Below, piece by piece: positions 7,465-15,411 of a DNA stretch of 64,000 nt. Under the pieces are notes generated by a model. The model ran no database searches and was not told the DNA's origin. It saw only the letters and a program-made list of their open reading frames with translations. How positions within the stretch are numbered: the stretch's first letter is position 1; every line of letters starts with the position of its first letter. This DNA comes from DASUPK01 sp963815045 (GTDB lineage: Bacteria > Actinomycetota > Thermoleophilia > Solirubrobacterales > 70-9), in NCBI GenBank assembly GCA_963815045.1, contig CAWFET010000002.1, positions 1,426,001 to 1,490,000 on the forward strand. The letters run 5' to 3'. The translations under genes were made by a program, and so were the position numbers.

Positions 7465-8637
7465 TTAGGCGGCGCGACGTGACGAGCCCTCGATGGCATC
7501 CGTCACCCTGAGTGACACGCTATCTTGGAATGCGTCGGACAGCAGCTCGGCCTCGTGGTCGCGAGCCTTGTAGTGCAAGTACCGCTGAGTGGTCTTGATG
7601 TCCGCGTGGCCCATCCAGGCCTGGACCTGAACGATGTCGGCGCGGTTGATCGCGATCGTCCCAAAGGTGTGACGCAGGTCGTGAAAGCGCAGCTCGCGGA
7701 GGCCGCGTGCTCCAGCGCCGCCTTGTAGCGATACCCGAGCTTCTGGGCATTGACGTGCCCACGAGGGCCGCGGAAGACCAGGTCATCGTCGTCGGTGAAA
7801 TGTTCGCGCTCGCCGAGCCGCGCCAAGGCTCGAGCGACCTCGTCAGCCATCGGCACCGCTCTCCCCGGCCGGACTTCGGCGTGTCCACTCCGTTGCCGCT
7901 CTTGTAGGTCCGGTGGACTCGGACAATCCGGCGCTCGAAGTCGACGTCGCGCCAGCGCAGCGCGAGCAGCTCGCCCTGCCGGAGTCCAGTGAAGGCAGCG
8001 GTCAGAAAGATCGCCGCGTCCTGCTCCGAGTCGGCGGCGCGCACCAGGGCCCAGACCTCAGCTGGCGAGAGCACGTCGATCTCGACCTTGGATCGGACAC
8101 GAGGTCGCTCGACCTCGTCCATCGGATTAGTCCGTAGGCCGTAGCGTCGCTTCGCGTGCCGGAAGATCGAGCCGAGGATGACGAGGTACTTCTGGACGGT
8201 CCGGTTCGACGGAGCCTCCTGCGCGATCCACTGGTCCCGCCACCGCTCGATCACCTCGGTGGTGATGTCCTCCACCGTGAGGCCGCCGAGGACCTCGTCG
8301 AGCCTGCGGACGGTCAGTCGGTAGTCGGTGAGCGTTGAGGCCTTGCAGGCGCGCTCCTGGGCAGCGTGACGCAGCCACTCGGCGCTCGCGTCGGCGAAGG
8401 TGACCCCGGTCGAGACCGGCGCGTCGAGCTCCCGCGGCGCAGATCGGTCAGCAGCTCCTGCAGCGCGTCGTCGGCCATGCGACGGGTGAAGTGGCCGGCC
8501 GGCGGTCGACCCCGCCCGGTCCAGTTCGGCCCGAGCCGCTGCTGCCCGTGACTTCCGTCAGGTCGCTGGTACTTCAAGTACCAAACCGAGCCGCGCTTGC
8601 CCTTCCGCAGGCTCACTTGTCCGCTGGCTCGCGCCAC
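7465..8637 (-). pseudogene. int: tyrosine recombinase (phage-type integrase), frameshifted
   Basis: All parts of a tyrosine integrase are present but in four frames. Adding one G at each of three sites (near 8432, 7864 and 7703) restores about 390 residues. These are an arm-binding N-terminus (GQVSLRKGKRGSVWYLKYQ), a core-binding SAM-like domain (TFADASAEWLRHAAQERACK), and the catalytic domain with Arg in TGLRQGELLALRW, HxxR in FHDLRHTFG, the later His in GHADIKTT and Tyr in RYLHY. The likely start is GTG 8637, 11 nt after the preceding gene's stop. It should recombine the tRNA-Glu site that bounds the element. If the frameshifts are real the element is trapped. Confidence 0.85.
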
Positions 8638-8647
8638 AAATCCATTC

Positions 8648-9500
8648 TCACTCTGAGTCCGGATGCCGCCCCGACCTGGCCGCGACAGTAGCGGCGGCGG
8701 CGCGGCCGTCAAGGGGCTTCGCCCCGACCCCCTCCGGGGGTTGACGGCCGTCGCCTAAGCCGCCGCTAGGCTCGCTCTCAGGTCGGGCAAAGGGGGAGTG
8801 ATCGAACCAGAGCTTCTGGACCGAGACGCACCAGCCAGCGCCGCACTTCTCCACCGCTCGCTCGACATGGGAAACCACCTTGGGCGGGCAGAGGTAGATG
8901 ATCGCGTCAGGAGCTCTTCTCGCCGAAGCACCTGTCCCTCCCAGGCGTCGATGATCTTCGCGAGTCGCTCCGGCGCCTTCGCGGTCAGCTCGACCTCGAT
9001 CGCGTGCTCCTGGGGCTTGCCGTCCTGGAGGGTGAGCCGGTAAAGGTCCGGGTGATGCCAGCCGGGATCGGGATAGCTGCGCTTGGCCGAGTAGAAGTTC
9101 CCGCCGAGCAGGCGCTCCTCCGCGAGCATCTCGCGCTCGGAGAGAATGGTGTCGCCGACTCCGCCGCCCTCGAGCCAGGCGGCGACCTGGGCGCAGACGA
9201 TCAAGTGGTTCGCGGCCCAGACCGAGACGCGAACGGCCCGAGCTCGCGCCGATCGGCGAGCCGAAGGCCGCGTGAGGTCACCGCGAGCAGCGGGCCACTT
9301 CGCCCGATCGGCAGGTGAACCTCGATCAGCCCGGCTTCCCTCAGACGACGCTCTCGGTCCAAGGTCACCGACCTGCCCGTGTCAGCCCACCACTGAACTG
9401 CAGTCCTGTTCACCACACCGAACCTGCAGATGAAATCCAGCACCTGCAGATCCCTGAAGCTGATCGTCTCTCGCTCTCCCTTGACTCTCTTCCTCGGCAT
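8648..9500 (-). pseudogene. replication-relaxation-like protein, frameshifted
   Basis: From ATG 9500 the protein reads MPRKRVKGERETISFRDLQV then LDFICRFGVVNRTAVQWW, a winged-helix start typical of replication-relaxation proteins of actinobacterial plasmids and integrative elements. One G restored near 9229 links it to VSVWAANHLIVCAQVAAW and the acidic nuclease-like stretch HAIEVELTAKAPERLAKI. One C restored near 8910 links it to ELPDAIIYLCPPKVVSHV. The family name is from memory of pattern, not a search. It precedes the recombinase by 10 nt and its upstream region holds the palindrome. Confidence 0.65.
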
Positions 9501-9532
9501 CACCCCTCATGACGCAAAACCACTCCAAACGT

Positions 9533-9681
9533 CCCGCCGTCCGCACCCGCGCTCACCCCCTCCCGACCGGCCCGTAGCTAGCCGCCGACTCCCCGCTCCC
9601 CACATCGTGGGGGAAGGGGAGTCGGCGGCGTACGAAGGGCCGGTCTGTGCCTAGAGAACTTCCGCGGGTGCGGCCGGCGGG
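9533..9681. repeat. nested inverted repeat, candidate origin
   Basis: An 81-nt near-perfect hairpin spans 9565-9645: GACCGGCCC and GTA pair with TAC and GGGCCGGTC, GCCGCCGACTCCCC pairs with GGGGAGTCGGCGGC, and TCCCCAC/GTGGGG closes at the tip. It is enclosed by a second pair, 9533-9551 against 9663-9681, with 18 of 19 bases complementary (CCGCACCCGCG/CGCGGGTGCGG at the core). It lies between the divergent replication-like gene and a cargo gene. A replication or transfer origin is the natural guess. Confidence 0.7.
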
Positions 9682-9775
9682 TCCGTACCAGTGTCCGGAC
9701 TTCTGGACGGTCTAGTGGAACCTTCCGCACCCTTTGAATGGTTCCAGGATCCAGCCCAGATACGATCAGCCGCAG

Positions 9776-10252
9776 ATGCCCTTCAAAGCAACATTGCTAC
9801 TGGCTGACTTCGCGCAGGTCGCCGAAGGCAAGCTGTACATCACAGGCGGCGGATGGACCGTCATCGGTCTTGGTGCCCCGAGCGCCGTAGCCGTTTACAT
9901 CTCCGTGCCTTGGGATCAGACCAACCGCCAGCACGTGTGGAAGCTGGAACTCGTCGACAGTGATGGCACTCCCGTGACTGTGCCAGGTCCGCTTGGCGAC
10001 CAGCAGGAAGTCGCACTCGAAAGCGGATTTAAAGTGGGCCGGCCCCCTGGTACGACACCGGGTACTGACCTTGGCATGCCCTTGGCAATGAACTTCGGAC
10101 CACTACCACTGGAACCGAACAAGCGGTACGAGTGGCGATTCTCCTTGAACGGGGAAAGCGACGAAGACTGGCGTCTTCCGTTCAATACGGCTCCACTACC
10201 GGAGGGTTTCGCGCCCCCCGGGACCGGACCCCCGCCCGTCGAAGACGACTAG
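9776..10252 (+). CDS. element cargo protein, unknown (DUF6941-like?)
   Basis: The preferred start ATG 9776 gives 158 residues: MPFKATLLLADFAQVAEGKL, then YITGGGWTVIGLG, a beta-rich middle (HVWKLELVDSDGTPVTV) and an acidic, Pro-rich tail. The pattern LADFAQV-x-GKLY-x-GGGW recalls a family of beta-sandwich proteins of unknown function (DUF6941, from memory). An ATG at 9734 would add 14 residues. Unlike the element's left-hand genes this frame is intact. It converges on the next gene with overlapping stops at CTAG (10249-10252). Confidence 0.65.
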   Translation: MPFKATLLLADFAQVAEGKLYITGGGWTVIGLGAPSAVAVYISVPWDQTNRQHVWKLELVDSDGTPVTVPGPLGDQQEVALESGFKVGRPPGTTPGTDLGMPLAMNFGPLPLEPNKRYEWRFSLNGESDEDWRLPFNTAPLPEGFAPPGTGPPPVEDD

Positions 10253-10566
10253 ACCGTAACCAGGTAAGCGCCCGACGAGCCGCCTATGCCAGGGGCATAG
10301 CGATACCCGGCTTGGGCGTCCGCGGGCTGCACAGTGCCCGGACCCGTCCAGGCCAGAAAGCCCGTCTCCAGCGGCACGTCCACGAAATCCTCGGCGAGAT
10401 GGGCCTCCCCGACGGCGTGTCCCTCAGCGTCGTACTGCACGAGCATCAACTCATGAGCAGCGTCGGGCTCGCGATCGACGATCGCGCGCATCGCCGCACG
10501 TGCTGCGGTCAAATTGTCGAACGCGGATACGGCGTTCCCTGCGCTATCCAACACCATGTAATCCAT
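10249..10566 (-). CDS. small element protein, second gene of a pair
   Basis: The start is set at ATG 10566 because a strong ribosome site (TAGGAGGA) sits 9 nt upstream and overlaps the previous stop. The product has 105 residues: MDYMVLDSAGNAVSAFDNLT then AARAAMRAIVDREPDAAHEL, followed by LMLVQYDAEGHAVGE and an acidic stretch. A beta-hairpin, helix, beta-hairpin order is likely. A longer frame from 10665 would overlap the upstream gene and is not needed. The function is unknown; 14 nt separate it from its partner. Confidence 0.65.
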   Translation of the reverse strand: MDYMVLDSAGNAVSAFDNLTAARAAMRAIVDREPDAAHELMLVQYDAEGHAVGEAHLAEDFVDVPLETGFLAWTGPGTVQPADAQAGYRYAPGIGGSSGAYLVTV

Positions 10567-10580
10567 ACGAATGCTTCCTC

Positions 10581-10973
10581 CTAGTCGATACATACGATAT
10601 CGACCACTGACTGGGCGATCCTCTCCGCTTCGCCCCAAATAGTCAAGTGTCCGCGTGAGCCCCATTTCGCCATTCGGAACCCGCTTCCTGGAGTTAGCCT
10701 GAGCTCCGCGCTGTATGGACCGAGTTCTCGGCCCCGCCTGCGAACCGTTCTGACCGTGGACGCCAGCCGCTCCGCCGAGTCATAGACGGAGACTCCCTCA
10801 TTTAGCTCCGGATGCTCTGCCTCGGGGGTCCTTCCCCTTGGAGGTAGCCCCAGCTCGGCCCGCGAACGGAACGCATCGAGGAAATCGTCTGACCCCCTGT
10901 CCTGCGTCGGCACACCCCGAAAGACGGTGATCTCCTCGGAGACGTCAACGATTTCCGGTGGTTCCTTCGGCAC
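10581..10973 (-). CDS. small element protein, first gene of a pair
   Basis: The product has 130 residues: MPKEPPEIVDVSEEITVFRG, then a charged helix with a conserved-looking HPELNEGVSVYDSAERLAST, a basic turn (VRRRGRELG) and beta strands (SAELRLTPGSGF, HLTIWGEAERIAQSVV). The VSVYD..ERL signature is one I have seen in small actinobacterial proteins of unknown role. Together with the tightly linked 105-residue gene it has the size and spacing of a toxin-antitoxin or small defence pair. That is inference from layout only. Confidence 0.6.
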   Translation of the reverse strand: MPKEPPEIVDVSEEITVFRGVPTQDRGSDDFLDAFRSRAELGLPPRGRTPEAEHPELNEGVSVYDSAERLASTVRTVRRRGRELGPYSAELRLTPGSGFRMAKWGSRGHLTIWGEAERIAQSVVDIVCID

Positions 10974-11005
10974 GGTCCGAAACTACCGGACCCTCTCGAT
11001 GCATT

Positions 11006-11031
11006 TTTCGCGACAGATTCGCGACAAAGTT
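11006..11031 (+). repeat. tandem arm-type repeat, right end of element
   Basis: TTCGCGACAGA and TTCGCGACAAA stand in tandem. The block matches 6285-6310 at 25 of 26 positions in the same orientation. It lies 54 bp inside the right direct repeat. Confidence 0.6.
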
Positions 11032-11063
11032 CCAGGATCCGCGCGTCCTCAGAAAGAGAAAAA

Positions 11064-11080
11064 CCCCCGCTTTGCGGGGG
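11064..11080 (-). terminator. Rho-independent terminator of tRNA-Glu
   Basis: On the minus strand CCCCCGC, AAA, GCGGGGG is followed by TTTTTCTCTTTCTG. This is a 7-bp GC hairpin with a clear U-tract, directly after the tRNA. Being inside the direct repeat boundary, it is supplied by the element. Confidence 0.85.
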
Positions 11081-11085
11081 CTTCC

Positions 11086-11131
11086 TGAGGCACCGCTACC
11101 GGGATTCGAACCCGGGTTTCCGGACTGAGAA
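11086..11131 (-). repeat. attR: 46-bp tRNA-Glu 3' half
   Basis: Identical to 6157-6202. This copy is continuous with the 5' half of the tRNA (11132-11163), so the element's own att sequence restores a full tRNA gene after integration. Confidence 0.9.
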
Positions 11132-11163
11132 TCCGGCGTCCTAGTCCCCTAGACGATAGCGGC
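11091..11163 (-). tRNA. tRNA-Glu(CTC)
   Basis: The cloverleaf is complete. The acceptor is GCCGCTA/TAGCGGT with a G-U first pair. The anticodon stem is CCGGA/TCCGG with loop TTCTCAG (anticodon CTC), and the T-arm is CCGGG-TTCGAAT-CCCGG. The discriminator is G and no CCA is encoded. It is the integration target of the adjoining element. Confidence 0.93.
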
Positions 11164-11229
11164 GAGTTTTGTGACGGCCGTGAGTGTAGCCAGGCTCAGA
11201 GCAGGCCTCAGGCTAAGCTTCGACGCCCC

Positions 11230-11313
11230 GCGGCTGTGGCGGAACTGGTAGACGCGCAGGCTTCAGGTGCCTGTGTCCTTCGGGACGTGGAGGTTCGACT
11301 CCTCTCAGCCGCA
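11230..11313 (+). tRNA. tRNA-Leu(CAG)
   Basis: An 84-nt class II tRNA with acceptor GCGGCTG/CAGCCGC, discriminator A, anticodon CAG in the TTCAGGT context and a long variable arm (TGTCCTTCGGGACG). No CCA is encoded. It is divergent from tRNA-Glu. Confidence 0.94.
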
Positions 11314-11327
11314 TCCGGTGCTGCCCG

Positions 11328-12107
11328 CTAGGCGCCGGCGCCGATCAGGAACTCCAGCGACTCGGGTGGGCCGAGGCAGTGGCCCTGCGCCTCGTCGATG
11401 CCGAGGTCCTCCAGCAGCTCGAGGATCGCGAGCGTCTCGATCCCCTGGGCGATGACCCGCTGTCCGGCGCGGTGCGCCTTGAGGACGGCGCTGCTCACCG
11501 CCCGGCGCTTTCCCCGGTCCTCCGCCAGGCCGTCGATGAACGGAGCTCCGAGCTTCACGAAGCTGATCGGGAGCCGGCGCAGCAGGAACGACTCGGGGCC
11601 ACCCTCGACGAAGCCATCGAGTGCGATCCGACAGCCGAGGTCGGCAACGGCGTTGACGAAGGCGCCCGCCGCGTCGAGTCCCTCAGTCATCTGCTCCTCG
11701 CTGAGCTCGAAGACGAGGTCCCCCGGCGCGGCGCCCGTCTCCTCCAAACGGTCTCGGATCAGGCCGATCATGGCCTCATCCGTCGACCTCACGCTGAGGT
11801 TGAGGTCCACGGGAGTCCCGGAAGCCGCGACCTCTATCGCCCGGCCGACCACCCAGCGATCGATCTCGCGGATCGATCCGAACTCCTCAGCGGCCAGCAC
11901 GAACTCTCCGGCCGGGATCAGCCGGCGCCGGTCCACCATCCGCAGGAAGAGCTCATGGCGCATCGTCTCGCCGCTGATGACGTCGACGATGCGCTGGCCG
12001 TGCAGGACGAAGAGGTCCCTCTCCAAAGCCTCTTCGATCCTGCGCGACCAATCCAGCGGGCGCAGCAACCCCCCTGGCCCGGATTCCTCTCCAGAGGTCA
12101 TGTCCAA
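11328..12107 (-). CDS. degenerate EAL-domain protein
   Basis: A 259-residue stand-alone EAL fold. Several c-di-GMP phosphodiesterase landmarks are kept: Glu52 in HELFLRM, Asn103 in LNLSVR, Glu134 in FELSEEQ and Lys185 in VKLG. Two metal or catalytic sites are changed: the DDFGTG motif reads LDGFVEG (second Asp is Gly165), and EGVE reads AQGIE (Glu to Gln221). It is probably inactive as a phosphodiesterase and could be a c-di-GMP receptor or a light/redox-signalling partner. There is no sensor domain and no obvious operon partner. Confidence 0.8.
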   Translation of the reverse strand: MDMTSGEESGPGGLLRPLDWSRRIEEALERDLFVLHGQRIVDVISGETMRHELFLRMVDRRRLIPAGEFVLAAEEFGSIREIDRWVVGRAIEVAASGTPVDLNLSVRSTDEAMIGLIRDRLEETGAAPGDLVFELSEEQMTEGLDAAGAFVNAVADLGCRIALDGFVEGGPESFLLRRLPISFVKLGAPFIDGLAEDRGKRRAVSSAVLKAHRAGQRVIAQGIETLAILELLEDLGIDEAQGHCLGPPESLEFLIGAGA

Positions 12108-12186
12108 TGATCACCGCAGCCGGCAGGCGGGCGCAACGTGACGAAGTACTGGACGAACGGCGGGGAAACTACGGAGGGCGGGCGGG

Positions 12187-13599
12187 TCAGCCGAGATGCC
12201 GCAGGGCCGAGCGGGCCGCGTTGTAGCCATTCATCCCATGGGCGCCGGCCCCGGGGGGCGTCGCCGCCGAGCAGATGTAGACCCCGTCGATTCCGGCGCT
12301 GTAGGGATCGAGGGCGAGGCGAGGCCTGATGAGAATCTGGACCGGCGAGTTGGCGCCGGTGATGATGTCGCCCCCGGTGTAGTTGGCGTTGTAGCTCTCG
12401 AGGCCGGCCGGCGTTCGGATCGAGGTCTCTCGGATCCGCTCCCTGAATCCGGGAGCGAACCGCTCGATCTGCCCGAGCACAGCCTCGGTCGCGTCTCCTG
12501 TGTATCCGCGCGGGACGTGCGCGTAGGCGTAGAGCGGATGGAGGTCTCCCTGCGAGCGGCCCGGGTCCGCGAGGTACTGCTGGCCGATCAGCACGAAGGG
12601 GCGCTCCGGCATCTCCCCGCGGTTGATCGCCCGCTCGGCGGCCCTGATCTCCTCGAAGGTGCCGGCGGCGTGGACGGTGCCAGCCCGCCGGCAGGCCTCG
12701 TTCGTCCAGGGCACGCCCCCCTCCACCGCGAGGTCGACCTTGAACGCCCCGGGCCCGTGCCGGTAGCGGCGATAGGCGCGCGCGACCCGGGCCGGCAGGC
12801 GGTCGCCCGCGATCTCCGCCACGGCCGCCGGCGCCAGGTCGAAGACGACGACGTCGGCGCCCGCCACCTCGTCGTAGCTGCTCACGCGCCGGCCGGTCTC
12901 GATCCGCCCGCCGTGCTCGCGCAGCACGGCGGCGAGCGCGTCGGCGATCGTCTGTGAGCCGCCCCTGGCGACCGGCCAGCCGAAGGCGTGGCACGCGTCG
13001 ATCAGCGCGCATCCGACCGAGGAGCTCATCGGTCCGCTCAGCGGGGCGAAGGCGTGGGCCGCCACACCGCCGAAGAGAGCGCGGCCCTGCGGTGTGCTCC
13101 ACGAGCGGACCAGCACCGATGCGGGCGCGGCCGCCGGGATGCCGAAACGCGCCAGGCGGAGCGGGTGGCGGGGCACGTGGATGATCGGAGCGAGCATGTC
13201 CTCGAGCAGCTCCTCGAAGTGGGCGGACGAGGAGCCGAAGACCCGGCGCCAGGCGTGACCGTCCTCCCCGAGACCACGGGCCGTCTCTTCGATCGAGCGG
13301 ACCATGACGCCGGCGCTGCCGTCGTCGAGCGGATGGGCGAGGTCCACCTCCGGGAAGAGCCACTCGAACCCGTGCTTCGCCAGGTCGAGGGAGTTGAGGA
13401 AGGGCGAGCCGGCGGCCATCGGGTGGATCGCCGAGCAGTCGTCGTGGAGCAGGCCGGGGACGGTGAGCTCGCTGGAGCGGGTGCCGCCGCCGATCCGCTC
13501 CTCGGCCTCGAGCACGGTCACCCCCACGCCGTTTCGAGCCAGCTCAATCGCACAGGCCAGCCCGTTCGGGCCGGAGCCGACGACGACCGCGTCGCTCAA
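12187..13599 (-). CDS. phytoene-desaturase-like FAD oxidoreductase
   Basis: The 470-residue protein starts at TTG 13599 and begins with the dinucleotide fold VVVGSGPNGLACAIELARNG and VLEAEERIGGGTRS, the amine-oxidase/carotenoid-desaturase signature. The C-terminus has VYICSAATPPGAGAHGMNGY, the second FAD-binding motif of that family. The substrate is unknown; such proteins act on carotenoids, sterols or other lipids. It overlaps the stop of the DUF3556-like gene in TTGA, so the two are coupled and may act on the same hydrophobic compound. Confidence 0.85.
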   Translation of the reverse strand: MSDAVVVGSGPNGLACAIELARNGVGVTVLEAEERIGGGTRSSELTVPGLLHDDCSAIHPMAAGSPFLNSLDLAKHGFEWLFPEVDLAHPLDDGSAGVMVRSIEETARGLGEDGHAWRRVFGSSSAHFEELLEDMLAPIIHVPRHPLRLARFGIPAAAPASVLVRSWSTPQGRALFGGVAAHAFAPLSGPMSSSVGCALIDACHAFGWPVARGGSQTIADALAAVLREHGGRIETGRRVSSYDEVAGADVVVFDLAPAAVAEIAGDRLPARVARAYRRYRHGPGAFKVDLAVEGGVPWTNEACRRAGTVHAAGTFEEIRAAERAINRGEMPERPFVLIGQQYLADPGRSQGDLHPLYAYAHVPRGYTGDATEAVLGQIERFAPGFRERIRETSIRTPAGLESYNANYTGGDIITGANSPVQILIRPRLALDPYSAGIDGVYICSAATPPGAGAHGMNGYNAARSALRHLG

Positions 13600-15380
13600 C
13601 GACTCACTGCGGGCGACTCCGAGCCGCCGACCGGAAGTGGCTCGGCCGGAGCGTCGGAACCGCCCTCGACGACCACCGGGAAGTCGAACGACTCGTCGAG
13701 CCAGGGCTGGCTGGTCACCATGTCCTTGACCGCGATGGTGCCCTCCTCCAGCAGCCCGTCGACCGCGTCCCAGATCTCGTAGTGCTGGTAGCCGCGCCCG
13801 CGAATCGTCGGCTCAGACTCCAGGTAGATGACCCGCACGTCACCCGGCTCATAGCGGCAGCGCTCCTGCACCGCAGCCAGCAGCTGCGCGCTGTGGAAGT
13901 GAGCATCGCCGAAATTCCAGCCGTTGACGACGTTCGAGATCAGCTCGCCCTCGCGCACGTCGTATGACTCGACATCGTCCACGGCGTGGGGCAGCAGGGC
14001 ATTCAGCGCCCGCCCGTGCGAGTGCATCGCCCGGAATGCGAGCCCTCGGTTGAGGAGATAGAGCGCGGTCTCGCGGTCGTAGATGTCGCCGACCTGCTCG
14101 GCGATGGTCCGCGCCGGCTTCTTGATGTCCGTGTCCAGCTTCTCCTCCGCCCCCCTTCCCTTGCGGAAGAGCCACGCGCTCGTCGCCCAGTTGCCGGCGT
14201 AGTAGCGCATCGAGGGCAGGAAGGAGACCTTGTCCGGGCGGTTGCCTCCGAGCAGCGGGAGCAGGAGACAGGGGACCGCGAGGACGGCGATCAGCAGCGG
14301 GTCGTCCAGCGTCGAGAGCGGCGTGTCGCCGTAGTGCCCGAAGAGGAAGAGGATCCCGAAGATCATGAACAGGTTCCACTCGAGCGGGACGGCCAGGGGG
14401 AACATCGAGGTGATGTTCAGGTGGAAGAGGATCATTCCCACGATCGCAATGGTCCGGATCGTCGGGTTGTCCTGGAAGACCAGCAGCGCCGGCCAGAGGA
14501 ACTCCTGAACCGTGCCGAAGTGCGCAATACCGGACGAGAGGCGCGAGGGCATCATGTCCTCCGGGTAGTCGCGCCAGAGCCTGACCCTCACCGAGCGTGG
14601 GACCAGCGGGGCGTTGCTCATCATCGTCGAGACGACGAACGGGAAGTGGCTGTTGAGCTTCGAGGAAGCGGCGCCCCACCAGATGAAGAGGAAGACGAAC
14701 TGCCACGCGACGATCCAGTGCTCGATCCCGAACAGCCCGACGACGAGAACGGTGCAGTAGATCTCCGGCCGGGCGCCCAGGAACGACACCTTGTCTCGGA
14801 GCCCGAGGAGCCCGAGCAACCCCAGGAGCACCGCGATTCCGGCCGGGGGCAGCTTGCCCGCGAAGTCGCCGGACCGGTCCACGCCCGTGGCCAGGAGAAG
14901 GAAGACCCCGGTGGCGAGCACTCCCGCGTACAGGCCCACGTCGAGCCACGTGCGGGTCGACCCCTTGGTGAAGGGGACCCTGTCCGGCCACGGCGGCAGG
15001 CGCACCGTCCCGGGGCGCAGCCAGTAGAGGACACCGCCGATCGGCGGCGCGAACCGGAAGCTTAGCGGCATCGACCCCGCCCCGAGCCCGAGGATCTCCC
15101 AGAGCAGCAGCCAGACGGCCAGCTTCTCGAACACGATCGGCTGCGTCCACCAGTCGCTCAGGTTGGTGAGGCTGCCGAGCCCGGGCGTGAGCGAGATGAC
15201 CAGGCCCGCCGCCACGCAGAAGACGACCAGCTTGAGGACGTAGATGAAGTAGACGAAGGTGGGCGACCCGAATCCGTTCGCCCCCCAGTCCTGGACCAGG
15301 GGCTTGAGCCGGCTCAGATGCGGCTTGGCCTTCCACTCCTCCAACTCGAACGGCGGGGGTGCGGGTGTGAAGAAGCCCAT
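13596..15380 (-). CDS. DUF3556-like polytopic membrane protein
   Basis: The 594-residue protein begins MGFFTPAPPPFELEEWKAKP and has about ten hydrophobic segments (for example FVYFIYVLKLVVFCVAAGL) with family-like blocks FRFAPPIGGVLYWLRPGT and RLPPWPDRVPFTKGSTRTW. This matches my memory of DUF3556 proteins from Mycobacterium and Rhodococcus. The C-terminal part is soluble and His-rich (HSHGRALNALLPHAVDD, NFGDAHFHSAQLLAAVQER). The molecular role is unknown. It is coupled to the FAD enzyme downstream. Confidence 0.75.
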   Translation of the reverse strand: MGFFTPAPPPFELEEWKAKPHLSRLKPLVQDWGANGFGSPTFVYFIYVLKLVVFCVAAGLVISLTPGLGSLTNLSDWWTQPIVFEKLAVWLLLWEILGLGAGSMPLSFRFAPPIGGVLYWLRPGTVRLPPWPDRVPFTKGSTRTWLDVGLYAGVLATGVFLLLATGVDRSGDFAGKLPPAGIAVLLGLLGLLGLRDKVSFLGARPEIYCTVLVVGLFGIEHWIVAWQFVFLFIWWGAASSKLNSHFPFVVSTMMSNAPLVPRSVRVRLWRDYPEDMMPSRLSSGIAHFGTVQEFLWPALLVFQDNPTIRTIAIVGMILFHLNITSMFPLAVPLEWNLFMIFGILFLFGHYGDTPLSTLDDPLLIAVLAVPCLLLPLLGGNRPDKVSFLPSMRYYAGNWATSAWLFRKGRGAEEKLDTDIKKPARTIAEQVGDIYDRETALYLLNRGLAFRAMHSHGRALNALLPHAVDDVESYDVREGELISNVVNGWNFGDAHFHSAQLLAAVQERCRYEPGDVRVIYLESEPTIRGRGYQHYEIWDAVDGLLEEGTIAVKDMVTSQPWLDESFDFPVVVEGGSDAPAEPLPVGGSESPAVSR

Positions 15381-15411
15381 GACCCTGCCGCAACCCTATA
15401 AGGGCGGGGCG

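Larger units (their letters stand above)
6157..11131. mobile_element. integrated element in tRNA-Glu(CTC), about 4.93 kb
   Basis: The element is bounded by a perfect 46-bp direct repeat of the 3' half of tRNA-Glu(CTC). The right copy completes an intact tRNA; the left copy is the displaced remnant. Inside each end lies a tandem pair of 11-bp TTCGCGACA-type repeats. On the minus strand it carries a replication-relaxation-like gene, a tyrosine recombinase and an unknown gene, all frameshifted. On the right are three intact small genes. A nested palindrome lies upstream of the replication-like gene. No conjugation, capsid or terminase genes are visible. It resembles a small actinobacterial integrative plasmid or satellite. 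Confidence 0.88.
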
